Positions 17,044-25,168 of a stretch of 64,000 bases of DNA are shown in pieces (position 1 is the stretch's first letter; the number at the start of each line of letters is the position of its first letter). Position numbers and translations under genes: made by a program. The stretch lies in NCBI RefSeq assembly GCF_900104845.1, contig NZ_FNSR01000001.1, positions 868,001-932,000 of the forward strand, given 5' to 3'. This DNA comes from Paraburkholderia caballeronis. Lineage in GTDB: Bacteria > Pseudomonadota > Gammaproteobacteria > Burkholderiales > Burkholderiaceae. The notes under the pieces were generated by a model. The model was not told the DNA's origin and searched no databases. It saw only the letters and a program-made list of their open reading frames with translations.

Positions 17044-18831
17044 ATGGGACAGTACGCCGCCCCGCTGCGCGACATGCAGTTCGTGCTGCACGAACTGCTG
17101 AACGTCGAAGGCGAAGTGAAGCAGATGCCGAAGCACGCGGATCTGGATGCCGACACGATCAACCAGGTGCTGGAGGAGGCGGGCAAGTTCTGCTCCGAGG
17201 TGCTGTTTCCGCTGAATCAGGTCGGCGACCGTGAAGGCTGCACCTACGCGGGCGACGGCGTCGTGACGACGCCGACCGGGTTCAAGGAAGCGTACCGGCA
17301 GTATGTCGAGGCGGGCTGGCCGGCGCTCGGCTGCGACCCGCAGTACGGCGGCCAGGGGTTGCCCGCGTTCGTGAACAATGCGCTGTACGAAATGCTGAAT
17401 TCGGCGAACCAGGCGTGGTCGATGTATCCGGGCCTGTCGCACGGCGCGTATGAATGCCTGCACGCGCACGGCACGCCGGAGCAGCAGCAGACCTATCTGC
17501 CGAAACTCGTGTCCGGCGTGTGGACCGGCACGATGTGCCTGACCGAGCCGCACTGCGGCACCGATCTCGGCATCCTGCGCACGAAGGCCGAGCCGAACGG
17601 CGACGGCTCGTATGCGATCAGCGGCACGAAGATTTTCATTTCGAGCGGCGAACACGACATGGCCGGGAACATCGTGCACCTCGTGCTCGCGCGCCTGCCG
17701 GACGCGCCGCAGGGCACGAAGGGCATCTCGCTCTTCGTCGTGCCGAAGTTCATCCCGACCGCGGCCGGCGAGCCGGGCGAGCGCAATCCGGTGAAGTGCG
17801 GCTCGATCGAGCACAAGATGGGCATTCACGGCAACGCGACCTGCGTCATCAATCTCGACAACGCGAAGGGCTGGCTCGTCGGCGAGCCGAACAAAGGCCT
17901 GAACGCGATGTTCGTGATGATGAACGCCGCGCGCCTCGGCGTCGGCATGCAGGGGCTCGGGCTCACCGAGGTCGCGTACCAGAACTCGCTTGCGTATGCG
18001 AAGGAGCGTTTGCAGATGCGCGCGCTGACCGGCCCGAAGGCGCCGGACAAGCCCGCCGATCCGATCATCGTGCATCCGGACGTGCGCCGGATGCTGCTCA
18101 CGCAGAAGGCGTGGGCCGAGGGCGCGCGCGCGTTCACGTACTGGGCGGCGCTGCAGATCGACAAGGAGCTGTCGCACGCGGACGAAGCCGCGCGCAAGGA
18201 AGCCGCCGACCTCGTCGCGCTGCTGACGCCGGTCATCAAGGCGTTCCTGACCGACAACGCGTTCGAGAGCACGAACCTCGGCATGCAGGTGTACGGCGGC
18301 CACGGCTTCATCTCCGAGTGGGGGATGGAGCAGTACGTGCGCGACGCGCGAATCAACCAGATCTACGAAGGCACGAACACGATCCAGTCGCTCGACCTGC
18401 TGGGCCGCAAGGTGCTCGGCGACATGGGCGCGAAGCTGAAGAAGTTCGGCAAGCTCGTCACCGACTTCGTCGAGGCCGAAGGCGTGAAGCCGGAAATGCA
18501 GGAGTTCGTGAACCCGCTCGCGGACATCGGCGACAAGATGCAGAAGCTGACGATGGAAATCGGCATGAAGGCGATGCAGAACCCGGACGAGGTCGGCGCG
18601 GCCGCGGTGCCGTACCTGCGCACCGCCGGCCATCTGGTGTTCTCGTATTTCTGGGCGCGGATGGCGCGCATCGCGCTCGACAACGAAGCGTCCGGCGATC
18701 CGTTCTACAAATCGAAACTCGCGACCGCGCGTTTCTACTTCGCGAAGCTGCTGCCGGAAACGGCGGCGACGATCCGCCAGGCGCGCGCGGGTTCGAAGAC
18801 GCTGATGGACGTCGACGAAGCGCTGTTCTGA
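17044..18831 (+). CDS. Acyl-CoA dehydrogenase
   Basis: This 595-residue flavoenzyme performs the first oxidation of fatty acyl-CoA to enoyl-CoA. It is of the longer type with a C-terminal acetyl-CoA dehydrogenase-like extension (about residues 460-590). MCLTEPHCGTDLG (near 161-173) is the FAD/substrate-binding loop, and IYEGTN at residues 440-445 carries the Glu equivalent to the catalytic base. GHGFISEWGMEQYVRDARI is near 419-437. The ATG at 17044 follows TTGGAGAGAAGACATC. Next come a HADH/ECH fusion and a thiolase on the same strand, giving a complete beta-oxidation set. Confidence 0.93.
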   Translation: MGQYAAPLRDMQFVLHELLNVEGEVKQMPKHADLDADTINQVLEEAGKFCSEVLFPLNQVGDREGCTYAGDGVVTTPTGFKEAYRQYVEAGWPALGCDPQYGGQGLPAFVNNALYEMLNSANQAWSMYPGLSHGAYECLHAHGTPEQQQTYLPKLVSGVWTGTMCLTEPHCGTDLGILRTKAEPNGDGSYAISGTKIFISSGEHDMAGNIVHLVLARLPDAPQGTKGISLFVVPKFIPTAAGEPGERNPVKCGSIEHKMGIHGNATCVINLDNAKGWLVGEPNKGLNAMFVMMNAARLGVGMQGLGLTEVAYQNSLAYAKERLQMRALTGPKAPDKPADPIIVHPDVRRMLLTQKAWAEGARAFTYWAALQIDKELSHADEAARKEAADLVALLTPVIKAFLTDNAFESTNLGMQVYGGHGFISEWGMEQYVRDARINQIYEGTNTIQSLDLLGRKVLGDMGAKLKKFGKLVTDFVEAEGVKPEMQEFVNPLADIGDKMQKLTMEIGMKAMQNPDEVGAAAVPYLRTAGHLVFSYFWARMARIALDNEASGDPFYKSKLATARFYFAKLLPETAATIRQARAGSKTLMDVDEALF

Positions 18832-18973
18832 TTCCGCATCACGGCGAGAGCCGGCCGGCGCGCGACGTCGCGCCGCCGGCCCTCGCGGCGCTGCCCGTCA
18901 TCCGCCGACGGCCCGCGGCGCCGCCCGCACCGACCCAATCCGCTCGACATTGCATATCCGCTGGAGGAACAAC

Positions 18974-21412
18974 GTGAGCAATTTCATCATTCGCAAGGTG
19001 GCCGTGCTCGGCGCCGGCGTGATGGGCGCGCAGATCGCCGCGCACCTGATCAACGCCCGCGTGCCGGTGCTCCTTTTCGACCTGCCCGCGAAGGAAGGCC
19101 CGAAGAACGCGATCGCGCTGAAGGCGATCGAGAACCTGAAGAAGCTGTCGCCCGCGCCGTTCGGCGTGAAGGACGACGCGCAGTTCATCACGCCCGCGAA
19201 CTACGAGGACGACATCGAGAAGCTCGCGGAATGCGACGTCGTGATCGAGGCGATCGCGGAGCGGATGGACTGGAAACACGACCTGTACCGCAAGGTCGCG
19301 CCGCACCTGAACCCGAACGCGATCTTCGCGAGCAACACGTCGGGGCTGTCGATCACCGAACTGTCGAAGGGCTTCGACGACGCATTGAAGGCGCGCTTCT
19401 GCGGCGTGCATTTCTTCAATCCGCCGCGCTACATGCACCTGGTCGAACTGATCCCGACGGAACATACGAAGCCGGAAATCCTCGACCAGCTCGAAACGCT
19501 GCTGACGAGCGTCGTCGGCAAGGGCGTCGTGCGCGCGAAGGACACGCCGAACTTCATCGCGAACCGCGTCGGCGTGTTCTCGATCCTCGCGGTGATCGCG
19601 GAGGCGAAGCAGTTCGGCCTGCGTTTCGACGAGGTGGACGACCTGACCGGCAGCCGTCTCGGCCGCGCGAAGTCGGCGACGTTCCGCACTGCCGACGTCG
19701 TCGGTCTCGACACGATGGCGCACGTCATCAAGACGATGCAGGACAACCTCGCGGCCGATCCGTTTTTCCCCGTCTACGAGACGCCCGCGGTGCTCGCGGC
19801 GCTCGTGCAGAAGGGCGCGCTCGGCCAGAAGAGCGGCGCGGGTTTCTATCGCAAGGAAGGCAAGACCATCAAGGTGCTCGACCCGAATAGCGGCGAGTAC
19901 GTCGACGGCGGCGGCAAGGCGGACGAGCTGATCGGCCGCATCCTGAAGCGTCCGCCCGCCGAGCGGCTGAAGCTGTTGCGCGAGACGCAGCATCCGCAGG
20001 CGCAGTTCCTGTGGGCGATCTTCCGCGACGTGTTCCACTACATCGCGGTGCATCTCGAATCGATCGCGGACAACGCGCGTGAAGTCGACTTCGCGATCCG
20101 CTGGGGCTTCGGCTGGAACGAAGGCCCGTTCGAGGACTGGCAGGCGGCCGGCTGGAAGCAGGTCGCCGAATGGGTGAAGGAAGACATCGACGCGGGCAAG
20201 GCACTGGCGAGCGCACCGCTGCCCGCGTGGGTGTTCGACGGCCCGGTCGCGCAGGCGGGCGGCGTGCATACCGCCGAAGGCTCGTGGTCGCCGGCCGCGC
20301 AGCGTTTCGTGCCGCGCTCGACGCTGCCGGTCTACGAACGCCAGGTGTTCCGCGCGCCGCTTGCCGGGGAAGCGGGCGCCGATCCGAAGCAGTGGGGCAA
20401 CACGCTGTTCGAGACCGAGCACGTGCGCGCATGGACCGACAGCCGCGCGGGCGAGGACGACGTCGTGATCGTGTCGTTCAAGAGCAAGATGAACACGATC
20501 GGCCCGGGTGTGCTCGAAGGGCTGATCCGTGCGATCGAACTCGCGGAGCAGCGCTACAAGGCGGTCGTCGTGTGGCAGCCGACGTCGCTGAAGCTCGGCA
20601 CGCCGGGCGGCCCGTTCTCGGCCGGCGCGAATCTCGAAGAGGCGATGCCCGCGTTCATGATGGGCGGCGCGAAGGGCATCGAGCCGTTCGTGAAGAACTT
20701 CCAGCAGAGCATGCTGCGCGTGAAATACGCGAACGTGCCGGTCGTGACCGCGGTGTCGGGCATCGCGCTCGGCGGCGGCTGCGAACTGATGCTGCAAAGC
20801 GCGAAGCGCGTCGCGCACGTCGAGAGTTATGTCGGGCTGGTCGAAGTCGGCGTTGGTCTCGTGCCGGCCGGCGGCGGTCTGAAGGAAGCAGCGCTGCGCG
20901 CAGCCGACGCGGCGAACGCGGTCGGCGCCGCGCCGGGCGACCTGCTGCGGTTCCTGCAGAAGTCGTTCGAGAATGCCGCGATGGCGAAGGTGTCCGGCTC
21001 CGCGCTCGAAGCGCGCGCGATGGGCTACCTGAAGCCGTCGGACACGATCGTGTTCAACGTGTTCGAACTGCTCGACACCGCGAAGCAGGAAGCGCGCGCG
21101 CTCGCGGCGGCCGGCTACCGTCCGCCGCTGCGTCCGACGCAGATTCCGGTCGCGGGCCGCTCCGCGATCTCGACGATCAAGGCGTCGCTCGTGAACCTGC
21201 GCGACGGCCGCTTCATCAGCGAGCATGACTTCCTGATCGCGAGCCGCATCGCGGAAGCGGTGTGCGGCGGCGACGTGGAGGCGGGCAGCCTGGTCGACGA
21301 GGAATGGCTGCTGGCGCTGGAGCGCCGCGCGTTCGTCGACCTGCTCGGCACGCAGAAGACGCAGGAGCGGATCATGGGCCTGTTGCAGACCGGCAAGCCG
21401 GTGCGCAACTGA
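18974..21412 (+). CDS. 3-hydroxyacyl-CoA dehydrogenase / enoyl-CoA hydratase fusion (FadN-like order)
   Basis: This 812-residue bifunctional enzyme hydrates enoyl-CoA and oxidises 3-hydroxyacyl-CoA to 3-ketoacyl-CoA with NAD. The NAD-binding Rossmann motif GAGVMG is at residues 13-18 and the catalytic region HFFNPPRYMHLVELIP near 155. A crotonase domain forms the C-terminal half, with the oxyanion loop ALGGGCELML near 597-606. Having the dehydrogenase first and the crotonase second matches Bacillus FadN and is reversed relative to FadB/FadJ. The GTG start at 18974 is well supported by GGAGGA 7 nt upstream. It is 142 bp after the acyl-CoA dehydrogenase and 30 bp before the thiolase. Confidence 0.93.
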   Translation: MSNFIIRKVAVLGAGVMGAQIAAHLINARVPVLLFDLPAKEGPKNAIALKAIENLKKLSPAPFGVKDDAQFITPANYEDDIEKLAECDVVIEAIAERMDWKHDLYRKVAPHLNPNAIFASNTSGLSITELSKGFDDALKARFCGVHFFNPPRYMHLVELIPTEHTKPEILDQLETLLTSVVGKGVVRAKDTPNFIANRVGVFSILAVIAEAKQFGLRFDEVDDLTGSRLGRAKSATFRTADVVGLDTMAHVIKTMQDNLAADPFFPVYETPAVLAALVQKGALGQKSGAGFYRKEGKTIKVLDPNSGEYVDGGGKADELIGRILKRPPAERLKLLRETQHPQAQFLWAIFRDVFHYIAVHLESIADNAREVDFAIRWGFGWNEGPFEDWQAAGWKQVAEWVKEDIDAGKALASAPLPAWVFDGPVAQAGGVHTAEGSWSPAAQRFVPRSTLPVYERQVFRAPLAGEAGADPKQWGNTLFETEHVRAWTDSRAGEDDVVIVSFKSKMNTIGPGVLEGLIRAIELAEQRYKAVVVWQPTSLKLGTPGGPFSAGANLEEAMPAFMMGGAKGIEPFVKNFQQSMLRVKYANVPVVTAVSGIALGGGCELMLQSAKRVAHVESYVGLVEVGVGLVPAGGGLKEAALRAADAANAVGAAPGDLLRFLQKSFENAAMAKVSGSALEARAMGYLKPSDTIVFNVFELLDTAKQEARALAAAGYRPPLRPTQIPVAGRSAISTIKASLVNLRDGRFISEHDFLIASRIAEAVCGGDVEAGSLVDEEWLLALERRAFVDLLGTQKTQERIMGLLQTGKPVRN

Positions 21413-21442
21413 CGCGGCACGTTACACGGATCGGAGCAAGAC

Positions 21443-22642
21443 ATGAGCAAACAGTTGCAGGACGCATACATCGTCGCCGCGAGCCGCACGCCGATCGGCA
21501 AGGCGCCGCGCGGCGTGTTCAGGAACACCCGCCCGGACGAACTGCTGGTGCACGCGATCAAGGCGGCCGTCGCGCAGGTGCCGGGGCTCGACACGAAGGT
21601 GATCGAGGACGCGATCGTCGGCTGTGCGATTCCCGAGGCCGAGCAGGGCCTCAACGTCGCGCGGATCGGCGCGCTGCTGGCGGGGCTGCCGAACACGGTC
21701 GGCGGCGTCACGGTGAACCGCTTCTGCGCGTCGGGCCTGACCGCGCTCGCGATGGCGGCGGACCGCATCCGCGTCGGCGAGGCCGACGCGATGATCGCGG
21801 CCGGCTGTGAGTCGATGAGCATGGTGCCGATGATGGGCAACAAGCCGTCGCTGTCGCCGCACATCTTCGACACGAACGAGAACATCGGCATCGCATACGG
21901 GATGGGCCTGACCGCCGAGCAGGTCGCGACGCGCTGGAAGGTGAGCCGCGAGGCGCAGGACGCGTTCGCGCTCGAATCGCACCGCCGCGCGCTCGCCGCG
22001 CAGCAGGCCGGCGAGTTCGCGGACGAGATCGCGCCGTACACGCTCGCAGAGCGTTTCCCGGACCTCGCGACCGGCCAGATTCGCGTGGATAGCCGCGTCG
22101 TCGCGCAGGACGAAGGCCCGCGCGCCGATACCTCGGCGGAAGGTCTCGCGAAGCTGCGCGCGGTGTTCGCGAACAAGGGCTCGGTGACGGCGGGCAACAG
22201 CTCGCAGACGTCGGACGGCGCGGGCGCGCTGATCGTCGTGTCGGAGAAGGTGCTCAAGCAGTTCGACCTGACGCCGCTCGCGCGCTTCGTGAGCTTCGCG
22301 GTGCGCGGCGTGCCGCCGGAGATCATGGGCATCGGGCCGAAGGAAGCGATCCCGGCCGCGCTGAAGGCCGCCGGGCTCAAGCTGGACGACCTCGACTGGA
22401 TCGAGCTGAACGAGGCGTTCGCCGCGCAGTCGCTCGCGGTGATCCAGGACCTCGGCCTCGATCCGGCGAAGGTGAACCCGCTCGGCGGCGCGATCGCGCT
22501 CGGCCACCCGCTCGGCGCGACTGGCGCGATCCGCTCGTCCACCGTCGTGCACGCGCTGCGCCGGCGCAACCTGAAGTACGGGATGGTGACGATGTGCGTC
22601 GGCACCGGCATGGGCGCGGCGGGCATCATCGAGCGCCTGTAG
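21443..22642 (+). CDS. Acetyl-CoA C-acyltransferase (3-ketoacyl-CoA thiolase)
   Basis: The thiolase cleaves 3-ketoacyl-CoA with CoA to give acetyl-CoA and a shortened acyl-CoA, the last beta-oxidation step. It has 399 residues. The nucleophilic Cys95 lies in NRFCASGLTA, His355 in ALGHPLGATG, and the acid/base Cys385 in MCVGTGMGAAG, so the catalytic triad is complete. It follows the HADH/ECH gene by 30 bp, and a perfect intrinsic terminator follows it. FadA/FadI-type degradation is favoured over a biosynthetic PhaA role because of its partners. Confidence 0.95.
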   Translation: MSKQLQDAYIVAASRTPIGKAPRGVFRNTRPDELLVHAIKAAVAQVPGLDTKVIEDAIVGCAIPEAEQGLNVARIGALLAGLPNTVGGVTVNRFCASGLTALAMAADRIRVGEADAMIAAGCESMSMVPMMGNKPSLSPHIFDTNENIGIAYGMGLTAEQVATRWKVSREAQDAFALESHRRALAAQQAGEFADEIAPYTLAERFPDLATGQIRVDSRVVAQDEGPRADTSAEGLAKLRAVFANKGSVTAGNSSQTSDGAGALIVVSEKVLKQFDLTPLARFVSFAVRGVPPEIMGIGPKEAIPAALKAAGLKLDDLDWIELNEAFAAQSLAVIQDLGLDPAKVNPLGGAIALGHPLGATGAIRSSTVVHALRRRNLKYGMVTMCVGTGMGAAGIIERL

Positions 22643-22669
22643 GCGGGTCCCGCGCGGAACGGCATCGAC

Positions 22670-22705
22670 ACGGTTCGCAGGCTGCACGGTCTGCGAACCG
22701 TTTTT
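22670..22705 (+). terminator. Strong intrinsic terminator after the thiolase gene
   Basis: A perfect 11-bp stem, ACGGTTCGCAG (22670-22680) with CTGCGAACCGT (22691-22701), with a 10-nt loop and then TTTTT. It separates the dehydrogenase-fusion-thiolase run from the following enoyl-CoA hydratase, which must either use its own promoter or be reached by read-through. Confidence 0.9.
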
Positions 22706-22741
22706 CACTGGAAGGCATCAGAACGACCAGGAGACGAACGG

Positions 22742-23512
22742 ATGAGCAACGACATTCAGGTCGCGCGCGCGGACGGCGTGCTGACGATCACGATCGACCG
22801 GCCCGCGCGCAGGAACGCGCTGACCCCGGCGATGTACCAGACGATGGTGGACGCGCTGAACGCCGCGCACGACGACGCAACGGTGCGCGCGATCCTGTTT
22901 CGCGGCCATGCGGACATCTTCACCGCGGGCAACGACATCGAGGACTTCCTGAAGTCGCCGCCGGCCGGCGACGAGTCGCCGGTGTTCCGCTTCCTGCTCG
23001 CGATCTCAAGCGCAGGCAAGCCGCTCGTCGCGGCGGTGGCCGGCGCGGCGATCGGCGTCGGCACGACGATGCTGCTGCACTGCGACCTCGTTTATGCGGC
23101 CGACACCGCGCGGTTCGCGATGCCGTTCGCGCAACTGGGGCTGTGTCCGGAGGCCGCGTCGTCGCTGCTGCTGCCGCGCATCGCCGGTTATCAGGCGGCG
23201 GCGGAAAAGCTGCTGCTCGGCGACATGTTCGACGCGGCCGAGGCGCACCGGATGGGCTTCGTGAACCGCGTGCTGCCGGCCGCCGAACTCGACGCGTTCG
23301 TGGCCGCGCAACTGGCGAAGCTGACCGCGCTGCCGGCCGCGTCGCTGCGCGCGACGAAGACGCTGATGAAGCGCGCGGGCGAGCACGAGATCCGCACGCA
23401 GATGGCCGAGGAGTCGGTGCACTTCGGCAAGATGCTGCTCGCGCCGGAAGCGCGCGAGGCGTTCAGCGCGTTCCTCGAAAAGCGCAAGCCGGACTTCCGG
23501 CAGTTCGATTGA
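22742..23512 (+). CDS. Enoyl-CoA hydratase/isomerase family protein
   Basis: A 256-residue single-domain crotonase. The CoA-binding ITIDRPARRNAL is near residues 17-28, the oxyanion loop GNDIEDF near 62-68, and GAAIGVGTTMLLHCDLVYA near 100-118. A Glu in CPEAASSLLLP (near 135) occupies the position of a catalytic glutamate. It may act as a hydratase or a delta3-delta2 isomerase, extending the beta-oxidation set to unsaturated chains; the exact activity is not settled by sequence. It starts 37 bp after the terminator with GGAGACGAACG upstream. Confidence 0.88.
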   Translation: MSNDIQVARADGVLTITIDRPARRNALTPAMYQTMVDALNAAHDDATVRAILFRGHADIFTAGNDIEDFLKSPPAGDESPVFRFLLAISSAGKPLVAAVAGAAIGVGTTMLLHCDLVYAADTARFAMPFAQLGLCPEAASSLLLPRIAGYQAAAEKLLLGDMFDAAEAHRMGFVNRVLPAAELDAFVAAQLAKLTALPAASLRATKTLMKRAGEHEIRTQMAEESVHFGKMLLAPEAREAFSAFLEKRKPDFRQFD

Positions 23513-23578
23513 GCGGATCGGGCGGCCGCGCGATGTGAGCGGTCTTAATGCGCGGCGGCGGCCCCGCCGCGCGTGCGC

Positions 23579-24403
23579 TCACGCGGTCTGATAGTCGACG
23601 TAGCCCGATTCGCGGCAGAAGCTGACAAGCCGCAGCCCCGCGCGCTTCGCGATCGTGATCGCGAGCGACGACGGCGCGGAGATCGTCGCGACGAGCGGAA
23701 TGCCGACGCGCGCCGCCTTGCGCACCAGTTCGTAGCTCGCGCGGCTCGACAGGAACACGAAACCCTGCTGCGGATCGACGCGTTCCAGGATCAACTGCCC
23801 GATCAGTTTGTCGAGCGCGTTGTGGCGGCCGACGTCCTCGAACGCGCGCACGATCCCGCCGCTCGCGTCGCACCACGCGGCCGCGTGCAGGCCGCCTGTG
23901 AGCTTCGTCAGCGCCTGGTGCGCGGGCAACTCGCGTGCGGCGCGCGCGAGCGCGTCCGGCGCGAGGCGCGCGAGGAAGCCCGTGTCCGGCACCAGCTCGG
24001 GTTCGAGGTCGAGCAGATCGACGCTCTCGATCCCGCATACGCCGCAGCCGGTGCGGCCCGCGAGCGCGCGGCGCTTTTCCTTCAGGCCGGCGAACGCCTG
24101 CTGCACGACGGTCAGCTGCACCTGCGCGTGCGGCAGGTCGCCTTCGTCGTGATACGCGACCTCGATGTCCTGAATGTCCGCGTTGCGGCCGACGATCCCC
24201 TCGGAGATCGCAAAGCCGACCGCGAACGCTTCGAGGTCGCGCGGCGTGCACATCATCACCGCATGCGAGATGCCGTTGAACACGAGCGCGACCGGCCATT
24301 CCTGGCCGACGTGGTCGGCCAGCGTTTCGACGCGCCCGTCGCGGTGACGGCGCACGGCCAGCTCGACAGTGCCGGGCTGGGCTTCGGTTTCCAGTGGGTT
24401 CAT
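23579..24403 (-). CDS. fdhD: Formate dehydrogenase accessory sulfurtransferase FdhD
   Basis: FdhD passes sulfur from the cysteine desulfurase IscS to the molybdenum cofactor so that formate dehydrogenase becomes active. The 274-residue protein has the essential motif GCGVCG with Cys120 and Cys123. Other family features are FNGISHAVMMCTP (near 42-54), FAVGFAISEGI near 60-70, and FEDVGRHNALDK near 187-198. It is convergent with the enoyl-CoA hydratase and divergent from the nitrate-reductase-associated gene. No formate dehydrogenase subunits are in this window. Confidence 0.95.
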   Translation of the reverse strand: MNPLETEAQPGTVELAVRRHRDGRVETLADHVGQEWPVALVFNGISHAVMMCTPRDLEAFAVGFAISEGIVGRNADIQDIEVAYHDEGDLPHAQVQLTVVQQAFAGLKEKRRALAGRTGCGVCGIESVDLLDLEPELVPDTGFLARLAPDALARAARELPAHQALTKLTGGLHAAAWCDASGGIVRAFEDVGRHNALDKLIGQLILERVDPQQGFVFLSSRASYELVRKAARVGIPLVATISAPSSLAITIAKRAGLRLVSFCRESGYVDYQTA

Positions 24404-24540
24404 CTAACGATCGACTCCGGTTCGCACGGCCGTCCGGCCGCGCGGAAGGTTCTAAAATACCTCAAGCCGGCCGGGCGCGCTGCCGTCGCGAGCCCGGCCG
24501 CCAGCGAAGTTCCGGCGAAGCCGCCAACGAGGACACCGTC

Positions 24541-25023
24541 ATGGGATTGAACGAAGCTCCGCTGCTGTTCCAGTTCGAGGTCGCGTCGTCGGAGAACCTC
24601 GCGTTCATTCCGATGGCCGTGCGCTTCAATCTGGACCGCTTCGGCCTGCGCATCTCGCTCGCGCAGTGGCAGTTGCTGCCGTACGAGGACCGGCGTCTGC
24701 TCGCGCGTTTCCCGGTCGACGACGACACGCAGATCGAGCCGAACTTCGATCATGCACTGTTCGAGATGCTGCGCACGCACGCGAACGTCGAGCCGGAATG
24801 GTTCTCGCCGGACGAGTCGCCCGCCTGGCGCGACGCGGCCACGGTGCCGGAGGGCGTCGCCCGTCAGGCGGCGCTCGCCGGGCTCGCGGCGCCCGCCGCC
24901 GCGCAGTGGGCGCAACTCGCGCCGTTCCAGCGCTACGTGCTCGCGAAGCTGTCGCGCAAGCCGGAGGCGAACCACGATTTCGTGCCGGCGATGCGCGAAT
25001 TCGGGCTCGCGGCGCCGCGCTGA
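24541..25023 (+). CDS. Conserved nitrate reductase-associated protein (PF09655-like)
   Basis: A 160-residue soluble protein. [30 protein letters not shown] (about residues 10-39) and the Trp/Arg-rich segment after it resemble the nitrate reductase-associated family, which co-occurs with molybdoenzymes; its function is unknown. The divergent neighbour fdhD, also molybdoenzyme-related, supports the call. The ATG at 24541 follows ACGAGGACACCGTC. A TAAAAT box at 24453-24458 could be the -10 of its promoter. The C-terminal half is Ala-rich. I did not run a profile search, so the family name is by recognition. Confidence 0.68.
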   Translation: MGLNEAPLLFQFEVASSENLAFIPMAVRFNLDRFGLRISLAQWQLLPYEDRRLLARFPVDDDTQIEPNFDHALFEMLRTHANVEPEWFSPDESPAWRDAATVPEGVARQAALAGLAAPAAAQWAQLAPFQRYVLAKLSRKPEANHDFVPAMREFGLAAPR

Positions 25024-25168
25024 CGCGGCCGGCCCTTTTTTTGTTTCCTCAAGCTCTTCCGGACGATGCCGTTATTCGGGTTGGCACGACGCTCGCCGGC
25101 CCACCGCCGCGGATCGCCGTCAGCCCCCCGGCGCGGCCCGCGCGCGGAACGAACGACGTTCGGAATCC

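Noticed and set aside
16966..18633. Long antisense frames over the beta-oxidation genes
   Set aside because: Same GC artefact; no ribosome-binding site and no family similarity.
18850..18886. G/C-rich hairpin between the acyl-CoA dehydrogenase and the FadN-like gene
   Set aside because: It has a bulged stem and no T-run, and lies within a run of cooperating genes; such stems are frequent at this GC content.
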